Of a DNA stretch of 34,383 nucleotides, positions 23,583-31,225 are shown one piece after another. This stretch comes from Candidatus Thermoplasmatota archaeon (lineage in GTDB: Archaea; Thermoplasmatota; Thermoplasmata; RBG-16-68-12; JAGMCJ01), in the NCBI GenBank assembly GCA_022848865.1, contig JAJISE010000019.1, positions 1 through 34,383 of the forward strand. The letters are read 5' to 3'. A program made the translations under genes and the position numbers. The first letter of the stretch is position 1. Every line of letters starts with the position of its first letter. The notes beneath the pieces were generated by a model. The model was not told the origin of the DNA and made no database searches. It worked only from the letters and a program-made list of their open reading frames with translations.

Positions 23583-24005
23583 CTACTCGTTCTCCTTTCT
23601 CGTGCCCCAGATGTTCTCCGGAACGTCATCGTATATCGAGGGGGTGTCGTCCGGTAGTATCTCTCTCTCCTCGGCGGATCTCACCAGTTCGAGGATCTTC
23701 TCCTTCCGGAAGAGCCAGTAGTGTATCCTCCATTCCCTCCCATCGTAGAGCGTTGTCTCCTCTCTCTCCGTAGTCAGAAGACCGGAGTCCTCGAGCATAT
23801 AGAAGGCATCCCTGTCCTCAGGTTCCAGGATGTTGTCTATGATCCTTTCGCTATATCCGAAGAAGTTTATCACGCGGTGAGCGATGTCCCTGGCATCCTC
23901 GTCCTTCATTCCCTCCCTGTCGATGCTGTTCCTGATGGCCTTGGTGAGGGATTCCACCGTTAGAGTGCCAGCTACGCCTCTACCCAGCTTAGTGTGAATT
24001 GCCAA
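23583..24005 (-). CDS. DUF6015-like protein
   Basis: About 140 residues from TTG 24005; a GTG at 23957 (VESLTKAI) is also plausible. The core has VESLTKAIRNSIDREGM, then AHRVINFFGYSERIIDNILEPEDRDAFYMLEDSGLLTTEREETTLYDG, and REWRIHYWLFRK. This agrees with my memory of the archaeal DUF6015 family, a small helical protein with a final winged-helix-like strand pair (TTEREETTLYDGREWRIHYW). The ending suggests a DNA-binding or regulatory role, but none is established. TATA-like boxes for this strand lie at 24021-24029 and 24041-24049. It faces away from the second KaiC-like gene. Confidence 0.65.
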   Translation of the reverse strand: MAIHTKLGRGVAGTLTVESLTKAIRNSIDREGMKDEDARDIAHRVINFFGYSERIIDNILEPEDRDAFYMLEDSGLLTTEREETTLYDGREWRIHYWLFRKEKILELVRSAEEREILPDDTPSIYDDVPENIWGTRKENE

Positions 24006-24020
24006 TCCTATACCCCGCTT

Positions 24021-24049
24021 GTATATATTGGTGAACGAGTCTATATAAA
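24021..24049. promoter_or_regulatory. Two TATA boxes between the DUF6015-like and second KaiC-like genes
   Basis: GTATATATT at 24021-24029 and CTATATAAA at 24041-24049 in the 195-nt divergent gap. On the minus strand either could serve the gene ending at 23583. On the plus strand the second would start transcription near 24072, leaving a leader of about 130 nt before ATG 24201, which has its own SD. Which strand uses which box is not certain. Confidence 0.45.
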
Positions 24050-24190
24050 CATTTCGGGAGAAAGCCTGGTGGTGATTATCACTCTCCAGAAAAATGTGAG
24101 GGAGCCAGCACAGGAAAAGGATAAATCATCACAGATACATTACATAACCAGTCAAGGTCCACTCTGCCGCAGGGGACCGCCGCGCGAAAG

Positions 24191-24200
24191 GGAGAGGAGG
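24191..24200 (+). promoter_or_regulatory. Shine-Dalgarno of the second KaiC-like gene
   Basis: GGAGAGGAGG immediately before ATG 24201. It rules against the longer frame starting at 23994 and shows this transcript has a leader. Confidence 0.55.
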
Positions 24201-24992
24201 ATGCCTGGAAAGACTCTGAGAGACGAGGTCAAGGAGATACAGGCGCAGCTCGCCAAACTGCAGAAGAGACTTGAGTCTCTTGAAGGACTTGAGGAGAGGC
24301 CAACTGCAAGGATAAGAACGTACATAGACGGTTTTGATGATCTCATAGGGGGCGGCATCCCTCGAGGACACGTGTGTCTCCTTTCAGGCCCTTCCGGTGC
24401 AATGAAGACCTCCATCGCGCTCAACCTGCTGACGCGCAACAGCGAGAACGGCGCTAATGCGCTCTATATCTCACTTGAGGAGACGAAAGAGAGTCTGCAA
24501 GAGACCATGCGATCCATGGGTTTGAGCGAGGATTCGGACTTCATCGTTGACGTGGGAAGGCTGAGAACTGAGCACGAGGACATGGAGGAGACGGGGGACT
24601 GGATAGAGGTTCTCAAGGACTTCATCACCAAGAGGAAAAGGTATCGCAAAGTGGACCTCCTAGTCATAGACTCCCTAACGGGCCTTTACTCTTTGGCGGG
24701 GCTGGACGAGCCTCATAGAGATCTGTTCCACTTCTTCGCGTTTCTGCGGAACCTGGGAACCACGAGCTTGTTCATATTCGACCAGGGAGAGGAGGGAGTG
24801 TACCCCAATCGTGAGGATTCCATCGCCGACGGACTGTTTCACGTGGGCTTCCACTGCTTGCAGGGCGGCTCGGTCGGACTGAAGCTGAGATGCGCAAAGC
24901 TGAGGCATACAAAACATTCAATAGATTACCATGAACTAAGATTCGAAAACGGAAGATTCCTCGTGGGGCCTCTGTCTAGTAGCTCCCTCTGA
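24201..24992 (+). CDS. KaiC-like/RadA-superfamily ATPase with N-terminal coiled coil
   Basis: 263 residues. A coiled coil (about 5-33, LRDEVKEIQAQLAKLQKRLESLE) precedes one RecA-fold domain: IDGFDDLIGGGIPRGHVCLLSG, Walker A GPSGAMKTS (Met before Lys), ALYISLEETKESL with the Glu pair, Walker B LLVIDSLTGLYSL, and RDLFHFFAFLRNLG. It is a clear paralogue of the ATPase at 20785, from which it differs by the coiled coil and the region after Walker B (FDQGEEGVYP). The coil suggests oligomers or a partner. A strong SD (GGAGAGGAGG) ends at 24200. The last 17 nt overlap the convergent sepF gene. Function unknown. Confidence 0.85.
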   Translation: MPGKTLRDEVKEIQAQLAKLQKRLESLEGLEERPTARIRTYIDGFDDLIGGGIPRGHVCLLSGPSGAMKTSIALNLLTRNSENGANALYISLEETKESLQETMRSMGLSEDSDFIVDVGRLRTEHEDMEETGDWIEVLKDFITKRKRYRKVDLLVIDSLTGLYSLAGLDEPHRDLFHFFAFLRNLGTTSLFIFDQGEEGVYPNREDSIADGLFHVGFHCLQGGSVGLKLRCAKLRHTKHSIDYHELRFENGRFLVGPLSSSSL

Positions 24993-25359
24993 GCTTATGA
25001 CGGTCCACCTTGACTCCGCCCGGCGTCGCTATCAGGATGCCCTTGCCGATGCCTGCCACATCTCCACCGGTGTCACGGGCCACGGACTTCAGCTCGTTCG
25101 TTATTCTCTTGAGAGCCAGTTCATCGTTTGCTATCGAGTTATAGTCCACAATGAGTATGTTGCCGTTATAGACGTGGGCCGTGAGCTCATTGATGTCCTC
25201 ATACCTGTAGACCTCGGCCACCTTCACCATCGACTTAACGCCTGTACCGAGTGTCGTCGGAACGTCCTCGAAGGTCATATCACCCAGATCGATGTACTGG
25301 TCCGTCTCCTTGACTGCCCCTTCCTTGAATTTCTTAAACGGCTTTTTGATGAAGCTCAT
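24976..25359 (-). CDS. sepF: Cell division protein SepF
   Basis: 127 residues. The N-terminal MSFIKKPFKKFKEG is an amphipathic, membrane-binding helix; after a linker the SepF domain follows (VPTTLGTGVKSMVKVAEVYRYEDINELTAHVYNGNILIVDYNSIANDELALKRITNELKSVAR, then GKGILIATP). In archaea SepF anchors FtsZ to the membrane and is essential in several lineages. ATG 25359 has an SD (GAGGGATAGG) 0-3 nt upstream and a TATA at 25396-25405. The 3' end overlaps the second KaiC-like gene by 17 nt. An exact 8-bp direct repeat flanks its TATA box. The FtsZ-like gene at 275-1192 is a possible, but degenerate, partner; a canonical ftsZ is not in this window. Confidence 0.88.
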   Translation of the reverse strand: MSFIKKPFKKFKEGAVKETDQYIDLGDMTFEDVPTTLGTGVKSMVKVAEVYRYEDINELTAHVYNGNILIVDYNSIANDELALKRITNELKSVARDTGGDVAGIGKGILIATPGGVKVDRHKLRGSY

Positions 25360-25381
25360 CCTATCCCTCTGATGGGGCGGA

Positions 25382-25413
25382 TATCGTGAACCTTCGATAT
25401 AATAGTATCGTGA
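25382..25413 (-). promoter_or_regulatory. sepF promoter: TATA box flanked by an 8-bp direct repeat
   Basis: TATCGTGA occurs exactly at 25382-25389 and 25406-25413, starts 24 nt apart, with the TATA-like CTATTATATC (minus strand, 25396-25405) between them. The placement on both sides of the core promoter suggests an operator. Confidence 0.45.
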
Positions 25414-25491
25414 CTGGAGGGGGAGGAAATCTCCACTGGGTTTTCCCGGGAAGGGAGGACAAGACGTCGATTCGGATCTCGCGTGCTCTTG

Positions 25492-26433
25492 CTAGAATGT
25501 GTCCAGGGCCATCATGCAAAAGGCCCCGCCGAAGTCGTACAGCTCGGAGAGCTTCTTGTTGGAGAGCTCTCGCACGAGGGGCGCGACCATGACCCGCCCC
25601 CAGGTTGTGCGATTGAGCTTGTAGCCCCTTCTCTCGAACCTCCTCCGTGCTAGCCTCGAAGTCTGAAGATAGGTGAGAACATACTTCTCTGCCGCTCCGG
25701 CCTCCACCAACGCCATGATTCTGTCAAATGACCTTCCGTTAGAGCATACGATCTCTCTGACAGTGACATCGTCTTCACCAGGTGCTAAGACGACATAGCC
25801 CTCCGCCTTCTCATCCTGCACGAACATGATGTTCTCTCGGGTCAGCGGCGAAGTGACGATCTTCTTGTTCAAGAAAGCGCGTTCCCTGACAACAAAACCC
25901 AGAAGCCTCCGAGTCCCGTGCCGATAGAGCCTGTCGGTTCTCCTCCAGTCCTTCTTGCGATAAGGGCGCAAGACCGTGTCCTTCGGTTTCCTGGCGACTT
26001 TAACGAGCTTCTGGGCAGAGGAGAAGGAGATGGCGTCGAAGTAGCCGAGCTTGCGGTACATGCCATAGGCAACGAGGAATTCGGTAGTTAAGAGGAAACT
26101 GATGCGTATGCCATTGTCTCGAAGAATGTCGTGAGCGGCTTCCATGAGGGTAGTGGCAATTCCCTTACGGGCCTTCCCAGGAACGACCGTGACTCCGGCG
26201 ATGCCACCCACGGTTTCCTCGCCCTCGCTGGTTCGTGTCCGTATCTTTAGAGGAATGACCTGTCCGATCGTCCTCCCCCGTTCGATTGCATACACGCCAA
26301 CAATGTCCATCCAGCGCTCATCATGCTTCAGATACCTCTTGACGGCTGCCTCTGTAATGGGCCAGCCGAAGGCCTGGAGATTCATTGCCAATACTTCATC
26401 GTGATCGGTCTCATCGTAGGATGCAATCCTCAT
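25492..26433 (-). CDS. GNAT-family acetyltransferase, two-domain
   Basis: 313 residues. The N-terminal half is a GNAT domain with the acetyl-CoA loop VVPGKARKGIATTLME (about 85-100) and an AYGMYRKLGYFDA block. The C-terminal half has a second set of GNAT-like strands and helices ending near MMALDTF. The overall length and order resemble the Eis-like N-acetyltransferases, which acetylate amines, but the substrate cannot be told. ATG 26433 is 29 nt from TATA GAATAAATATCG (26456-26466). The 132-nt gap between it and sepF holds the sepF promoter and nothing else I can support; a 68-codon frame there is judged spurious. Confidence 0.85.
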   Translation of the reverse strand: MRIASYDETDHDEVLAMNLQAFGWPITEAAVKRYLKHDERWMDIVGVYAIERGRTIGQVIPLKIRTRTSEGEETVGGIAGVTVVPGKARKGIATTLMEAAHDILRDNGIRISFLLTTEFLVAYGMYRKLGYFDAISFSSAQKLVKVARKPKDTVLRPYRKKDWRRTDRLYRHGTRRLLGFVVRERAFLNKKIVTSPLTRENIMFVQDEKAEGYVVLAPGEDDVTVREIVCSNGRSFDRIMALVEAGAAEKYVLTYLQTSRLARRRFERRGYKLNRTTWGRVMVAPLVRELSNKKLSELYDFGGAFCMMALDTF

Positions 26434-26455
26434 GCGTGATGCACAACTTCGCTTC

Positions 26456-26466
26456 GATATTTATTC
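26456..26466 (-). promoter_or_regulatory. TATA box of the GNAT gene
   Basis: GAATAAATATC on the minus strand, centred 28 nt before ATG 26433, predicting a leaderless transcript. Confidence 0.6.
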
Positions 26467-26506
26467 ATATCCCACGGCCTCGAGAACTGGAGCTAAGAAT
26501 CAAAAC

Positions 26507-26516
26507 CCTTAAGAGA
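26507..26516 (+). promoter_or_regulatory. TATA box of the flavoprotein reductase gene
   Basis: CCTTAAGAGA centred 28 nt before ATG 26540, predicting a leaderless transcript. Confidence 0.5.
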
Positions 26517-26539
26517 GCCTATCTGCTTCTGGCAGAACC

Positions 26540-27478
26540 ATGTACGACACGATAATCGTCGGTGCCGGTCCAGCGGGACTCACCGCTGGGATTTTTGCCA
26601 CGTCAAGGAAACTGAGCACGTTGGTCCTGGATGCCAAGGTGGCGGGCGGACAGCTCAAGTTCCTCTACCCAACGAAGGTCATCCATGACTACCCATCCCA
26701 CCATCACATTGAGGCGAGGAAGCTCGCAGAGCTTCTGGTCGACCACGCGAGAGAAAGCGGGTGCGACATCCATGAGAACGAGGAAGTGAAGATCCTCAAG
26801 AGGACGGACGAGGGGCTGTCGATCACAACCGACAAGGGTGAGTACGAATCGAAAACGGTCATCCTGGCATTGGGCATGGGTCTTTTCGAGCCCAGGAAGC
26901 TAGGCGTTCCAGGAGAGGAGGAGTTCTACGAGAAGGGCGTCTACTACCGCATCAGAAGCGCGGAATTGTTCGCCGGCAAGCACGTCCTCTTCGTCGGCGG
27001 GGGAGACACCGCCCTCGAGATGGCTCTTAGCCTGGTAGATGTTGCGGACAAGGTTTACCTGGCGCATAGAAAGAATATGTTCAGGGCGATGGAGACAAAC
27101 GTTGAGGCCATCGAAAAATCCTCGATAGAGGTTCTCTTCAACACGGAGCTGAAGGAGATACGCGGTGACAACATCGTCACAGAGGTTGTGGTTTTCAACA
27201 ACCAGACGGAAGAGGACACAACGCTCCCACTGGAAGTCATTATCGTCAACATAGGGTTCTCTCCGAAGCTCGAGAATGTGCAGGATTGGGGCATAGACCT
27301 GGAGAAGAAGTCGATAGTGGTGACCACCGACATGAGGACCTCCATAGAGGGCGTCTTCGCCTGCGGGGACATCGTCGCCTATCCTGGCAAGGACAAGAGG
27401 ATCGTGACGGGCTGCGGAGAGGCCGCCACGGCAGCGACTTCCGCCTACAAGTACATCAAGAAACCGTACTGGGCCTAG
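26540..27478 (+). CDS. FAD/NAD(P)-dependent reductase, ferredoxin-NADP reductase type
   Basis: 312 residues of the thioredoxin-reductase-like flavoprotein fold. FAD-binding GAGPAG is at about 8-13; GGQLKFLYPTKVIHDYPS follows; the NAD(P)-binding GGGDTALE is at about 154 with HRKNMFRA next to it; the C-terminal ACGDIVAYPGKDKRIVTGCGEAA holds the second FAD motif. The CxxC redox pair of true thioredoxin reductase is absent: VYYRIRSAEL stands at the expected place. The GGQL-x-x-LYP pattern near residue 37 is that of type 2 ferredoxin-NAD(P)+ reductases (YumC-like), so electron transfer between NADPH and ferredoxin is likely. Its stop shares the bases CTAG (27475-27478) with the stop of the convergent PUA gene. 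Confidence 0.85.
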   Translation: MYDTIIVGAGPAGLTAGIFATSRKLSTLVLDAKVAGGQLKFLYPTKVIHDYPSHHHIEARKLAELLVDHARESGCDIHENEEVKILKRTDEGLSITTDKGEYESKTVILALGMGLFEPRKLGVPGEEEFYEKGVYYRIRSAELFAGKHVLFVGGGDTALEMALSLVDVADKVYLAHRKNMFRAMETNVEAIEKSSIEVLFNTELKEIRGDNIVTEVVVFNNQTEEDTTLPLEVIIVNIGFSPKLENVQDWGIDLEKKSIVVTTDMRTSIEGVFACGDIVAYPGKDKRIVTGCGEAATAATSAYKYIKKPYWA

Positions 27479-27960
27479 TCCTCGTCTATCTTCCAGATGG
27501 CGTCGCCTACGTGATGAAGGGACTCCAGCGCCTTTCCCTTGTTCCTGGACACCATCTCCTTCCCGCTCATCAGCGCAACTCCGACTGCGAGAGGTTGGAG
27601 GTTATTCTCGTCCCTCACCCAAGCGAGGTCGCCCTCTGAGATTGCTGGATCCGCATCTACCACGCCTGGGGCCATGACATCGGCCCCGTTGTACACGAAC
27701 TTGACGGCGCCCATATCCACTGTCACGAACCTGTTGGCGGGATTGTACTCGAGCAGCCCGCGCACAGAGAGGAAAGCCTGCCCTTCGATGATAATCCCAA
27801 GAACCTTTCCGCCGACGTACACGATGTCCATGTCCTTGAGACTCGCGACATCGATGCTATCGGAATCCGAGAAGACCGGACAGTCCATGGCCCGCTCGAG
27901 GTCCTCCACGATCCTCCGCACTTCCTTCTGGCGAAGCCTATGTCTCTTCCTCGGCCTCAC
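27475..27960 (-). CDS. PUA-domain RNA-binding protein
   Basis: About 161 residues. A basic N-terminus (VRPRKRHRLRQKEVRRIVEDLE) is followed by an alpha/beta domain (DIVYVGGKVLGIIIEGQAFLSVRGLLEYN) and a PUA domain (about 85-155: FVYNGADVMAPGVVDADPAISEGDLAWVRDE, LAVGVALMSGKEM). The layout matches the archaeal COG2016 group related to MCT-1/Tma20, which contacts the ribosome and initiator tRNA in eukaryotes. GTG 27960 is a reasonable start, overlapping the upstream gene by 23 nt; a TTG at 27993 is also in frame. Probably the last gene of the cluster starting at 31167. Confidence 0.85.
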   Translation of the reverse strand: MRPRKRHRLRQKEVRRIVEDLERAMDCPVFSDSDSIDVASLKDMDIVYVGGKVLGIIIEGQAFLSVRGLLEYNPANRFVTVDMGAVKFVYNGADVMAPGVVDADPAISEGDLAWVRDENNLQPLAVGVALMSGKEMVSRNKGKALESLHHVGDAIWKIDED

Positions 27961-30874
27961 CTTCGTGGTTTCTCCTCCTCCGGAATAGGACAAGAACTGC
28001 GATTGATGCGATGGGGATTATCATATCAGTGAACTCGGGAATGGGTTCGAACTTGATTTGCGTCGAGGAGTCGAACTCCCAGGCTATGTCGTTGAGATCG
28101 CATGAATAGATGGACGTGAGGTTTCCCTTGACGTCGGAATTCGTCGTTATGCCAGTCATGGCAGTCCAGGACGTTCCACCATCCATCGAATAGTTGCCAG
28201 TTATCTGATTGGACGAGTTGATCCACAGTGCATAGAGGTAGGATGAGCTGTTGTCGAGAGTGATCGTCGGTGATCTTCCCGAGTCCGTCGAATCGAGGGT
28301 CGTCGTTGACCAGCTTTCTGTGTAGTTCGCGTATTTCACATATCCGGAACTATCGATGTAGACCATGTGAATCTCCGACAACTCGACGACGGCCGAGGGG
28401 CCCTTGACTGAGGACGCGCCACTTGAGGTGTCTATACTGTCCACTCCTTGCCAGCCGCTGGAATCATGTTTTCTCCCCTCCAAGTAGCCATCGGCATACC
28501 AGAGCACGTACATGTCCGTGCTGGTCAGCGGAAGGACAATCGGATAGACGAATCCGTTTGACACATCAGAAGAACGCATGATTTGTGGGGTGCTCCAGCT
28601 GCTGATGTCTTCAGGGCTGTCTGAGTACGTAACGTTGACATTGAACCCGCTCGACGAGTTGTTAGTTGTCGCAGCAATCCAGACATGTCCCGACGAGTTG
28701 ACCGCTATATATGCGGCCTTGAATTCCCTATCCAGTCCTGAGACCTCCACTGTCACCGGCGAATCCCATGATATTGTCGTTCCGGACAAGGTCCCTTTTG
28801 CCACAGAGACATATTTCGATGGCGTTTCGTTGTCAGCAACTACGTAGACTGTCGAGTCGCTGGAGTTGAACCATACCGATGCGTACTGCACGTCCACTAT
28901 TGGGAAGTCGTCAGGTGGAACCCACGTCAATCCGTCCGCGCTGTACTCGTAGGAGATGTTGCCCAGTGTAGCGTTGTAATAGAAACTCCAATAGTATGAC
29001 CCATCATAGAACAGCTTTCTCTGGCTCGAGAAGGCCGTGTTCGAAAGTGAATCCGATGTCTCTTCCACGAGGATTATGCTCCTCGTTCCACTCCTCGTGG
29101 ACCAGTCCGTTGGCTCCCCTATCGAGTCCCTCTCCCCGCTCCAGTCCGTAGTGACGAAGAGAATGTTCGAATCGTTGAGCGGAACCAGGCTTGCCAGAGG
29201 CGCTGAGCACTCCAGTTGATGAGTGTTCTTCCTCACCAGAATCGTGGACCGATCGATGAACTTCTCACCGTCCCATTTACTTAGGAGACTCAGCTGCGGA
29301 TTGACCTTGCCGTACTTCCCTCTGATCTCGATCAGGTAATCGTAACGCACCCCACCGGAGTAGTAACCGAACCAGTCGGACGAGTTGCTGTCTATGTAGA
29401 TTCTGGTGACGTCCTGTCCTGTCGCTTCGCGGGGCACGAATACGACCCCGCTCGGTGGACCTTCCCCGCCCTCTGCTCTAGACTTGGTCTGGGGTGCCGC
29501 CGATCCTCCGAGAATGGTCCCCTGGGTCTTCAGATAGAAATACGCGAAGGCATCGTCCTTGTCCGCAGAGTATTCCGTGATGTCCACGTTCTTGTTCACC
29601 AAATCGTCATCGATTCCATCGAAGTTCCTGACAGTCCAGTCACCGAATAGCCCGTCTATCCTCTTCCCTGCCGGTTTGCTGCCGATGTAGGCTCTCGCTG
29701 GCTGCCCCTTGATTGTCACCGGGACCCTCTCACCGTCCATATCGTGAGCGTTCGCTTCTGTGAGCTCGAGTTCCCCGAGGTCCTCCAGTGTCGCCGCTGA
29801 CGTGTCCACGTGAATGTATTCGGTGTAGGTTCTCCCGGCTTCCATCACGAGCGGGAGGAAGCTGAAGGGCTGGATTGAGATGTTCCCGGTCGCTGTGATA
29901 CTCAACCCTTCGACGATGACGTCCCTGCCGAGGGCAAAGAAGTCCAGCCTGAGGAAAGCTTCGGTCCCGATTCCAAGCAACTCCCCGTCGCTGGACTGTG
30001 TGATGACCAGGGACGTGAGCCTGGGCCCGAACTTGACAGAAGTGAAGCACTCGCTTCCGTCGAAGTCAGTCGCGTAAATCAGAGCATCGAAGTCCTCGCC
30101 GATATCCATCGAAAAGATGCCGACCTCCATCTTGGACTCGCTGAGCCCGACAGAGGCGCTACCGGCGACCTCCCACGCCGACCAGTTGTATTCCGTCCCT
30201 CTGAAGACGGAGAACCGGGACTCGAAGACCTCCCTATCGCCTCCGAACACCTCGATCATGAAATCCGCCCCAATGTCACGCACCCGGTACCCGCTCGAGG
30301 CGCTCCTGTCCTCGTCTATGAACACGTAGAACCCATCGATGCCGTCAGGATCGTCAAGGATTTTAGCGGCGACTTCGACGTAGAAGTAGACATGGTTGCT
30401 ATCAAAGACCGTGGAGTACTTCCATATGTTCACATTGTCGTTGTACACGATCTGCGCGTCGCCGAATCTCGGGACCTTGTCCCAGTCCTCGAACCTTGAG
30501 TCGATCTTGATCGGTGGAACGTACTCCTCCGTTTCCAGAATCATCACAGCTGCGGGGAATATGAGAAGAAAGAACACGACCAGGCTAAGGCCGATCTTGA
30601 GATCCCTCTGGAATATCACGCCGAACCGATTCCTCTTCAGGGGGAGCTTCATGTGACCGTTGGTGTAGCCCACTCCGTTAACCAAACCCTTCCCGTTGAC
30701 CCTGCCCTTGGTGGCCGTGAGCGTGCCACCGTTCACAAGACCGTTCCCATCTACAAGGCCGTTCATTCCAGGCCTTGAAGAACCACCGTTCACGAAGCCC
30801 TTCCTGCCGTCCACACCCGACGATGCGTTCTCCTTCCTCGAAGAGGGGTGGGAGAGATAGGCCTTCTTGTTCAT
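27938..30874 (-). CDS. Large surface protein with Asn-Gly repeats, DOMON-like domains and PEF-like C-terminal sorting signal
   Basis: 978 residues. The first about 75 form a cytoplasmic stretch with short repeats G-x-V-N-G (GLVDGNGLVNGG, GRVNGKGLVNGVG, YTNG). A membrane helix follows (about 93-113, IGLSLVVFFLLIFPAAVMIL). Outside, two DOMON/CBM9-like modules start at IDSRFEDWDKVPRFG and IDGLFGDWTVRNFDG, then a Ser/Thr/Tyr-rich region with many Asn-x-Ser/Thr sites and a BNR-propeller feel (SYEYSADGLTWVPPD). The end, PEFTDMIIPIASIAVLVLFRRRRN, has the PEF motif, helix and basic cluster of archaeosortase targets. Both ends would thus be membrane linked. The start overlaps the small membrane protein gene (ATGA) and has an SD. 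Ligand unknown; carbohydrate or heme binding is possible. Confidence 0.75.
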   Translation of the reverse strand: MNKKAYLSHPSSRKENASSGVDGRKGFVNGGSSRPGMNGLVDGNGLVNGGTLTATKGRVNGKGLVNGVGYTNGHMKLPLKRNRFGVIFQRDLKIGLSLVVFFLLIFPAAVMILETEEYVPPIKIDSRFEDWDKVPRFGDAQIVYNDNVNIWKYSTVFDSNHVYFYVEVAAKILDDPDGIDGFYVFIDEDRSASSGYRVRDIGADFMIEVFGGDREVFESRFSVFRGTEYNWSAWEVAGSASVGLSESKMEVGIFSMDIGEDFDALIYATDFDGSECFTSVKFGPRLTSLVITQSSDGELLGIGTEAFLRLDFFALGRDVIVEGLSITATGNISIQPFSFLPLVMEAGRTYTEYIHVDTSAATLEDLGELELTEANAHDMDGERVPVTIKGQPARAYIGSKPAGKRIDGLFGDWTVRNFDGIDDDLVNKNVDITEYSADKDDAFAYFYLKTQGTILGGSAAPQTKSRAEGGEGPPSGVVFVPREATGQDVTRIYIDSNSSDWFGYYSGGVRYDYLIEIRGKYGKVNPQLSLLSKWDGEKFIDRSTILVRKNTHQLECSAPLASLVPLNDSNILFVTTDWSGERDSIGEPTDWSTRSGTRSIILVEETSDSLSNTAFSSQRKLFYDGSYYWSFYYNATLGNISYEYSADGLTWVPPDDFPIVDVQYASVWFNSSDSTVYVVADNETPSKYVSVAKGTLSGTTISWDSPVTVEVSGLDREFKAAYIAVNSSGHVWIAATTNNSSSGFNVNVTYSDSPEDISSWSTPQIMRSSDVSNGFVYPIVLPLTSTDMYVLWYADGYLEGRKHDSSGWQGVDSIDTSSGASSVKGPSAVVELSEIHMVYIDSSGYVKYANYTESWSTTTLDSTDSGRSPTITLDNSSSYLYALWINSSNQITGNYSMDGGTSWTAMTGITTNSDVKGNLTSIYSCDLNDIAWEFDSSTQIKFEPIPEFTDMIIPIASIAVLVLFRRRRNHEGEAEEET

Positions 30875-31167
30875 GGGAGGTCCTCCGGGCTTCGGTAGCC
30901 AGCGATAAGTCCCCCGCGCAGAGAGATGACGACGAGAGCAGTGCCGATGACAAGGACCGCGATGCCTGCCATCATGAACAGCGCGTTCAACCAGCCAAAT
31001 GCACCATAGGCTTCACCGATGATGGGGATATTGTACCTGTCGTGAGCAATGGAACCGAGAGAGAGGACTGGTCCCCCTACTACGATAAGCACAGCGCCGA
31101 GATAGAATAGGGCCCTGTCCCTAGCGAGCCGGGATCGGGAGATTTCCGAGACCTCGCTTGGTGTCAT
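30871..31167 (-). CDS. Small membrane protein (two helices)
   Basis: 98 residues: a short charged N-terminus (TPSEVSEISRSRLARDR), a first membrane helix (ALFYLGAVLIVVGGPVLSLGSI), a loop (AHDRYNIPIIGEAYGAFGW) and a second helix (LNALFMMAGIAVLVIGTALVVISL), with a short tail. No family recognised. ATG 31167 lies about 34 nt from TATA-like CTATTTATC at 31197-31205, giving a 7-nt leader; a TTG at 31185 would give six more residues. Its stop overlaps the start of the 978-residue surface protein (ATGA at 30871-30874), so the two are translationally coupled and may work together, for example in its export. Confidence 0.7.
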   Translation of the reverse strand: MTPSEVSEISRSRLARDRALFYLGAVLIVVGGPVLSLGSIAHDRYNIPIIGEAYGAFGWLNALFMMAGIAVLVIGTALVVISLRGGLIAGYRSPEDLP

Positions 31168-31196
31168 GGTGATGCATCCGTCCAATCATGGCTGGC

Positions 31197-31205
31197 GATA
31201 AATAG
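31197..31205 (-). promoter_or_regulatory. TATA box of the membrane/surface protein cluster
   Basis: CTATTTATC on the minus strand, about 34 nt before ATG 31167. It would drive the small membrane protein, the 978-residue surface protein and perhaps the PUA gene. Confidence 0.5.
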
Positions 31206-31225
31206 GTAACGCCTCAATTATCAGA

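Noticed and set aside
23994-24200. N-terminal extension of the second KaiC-like gene
   Set aside because: It spans TATA boxes and an SD; translation from ATG 24201 is better supported.
25386-25592. 68-codon frame between sepF and the GNAT gene
   Set aside because: It overlaps the sepF promoter repeat and the GNAT 3' end, lacks an SD and has a biased Arg-rich composition typical of shadow frames.
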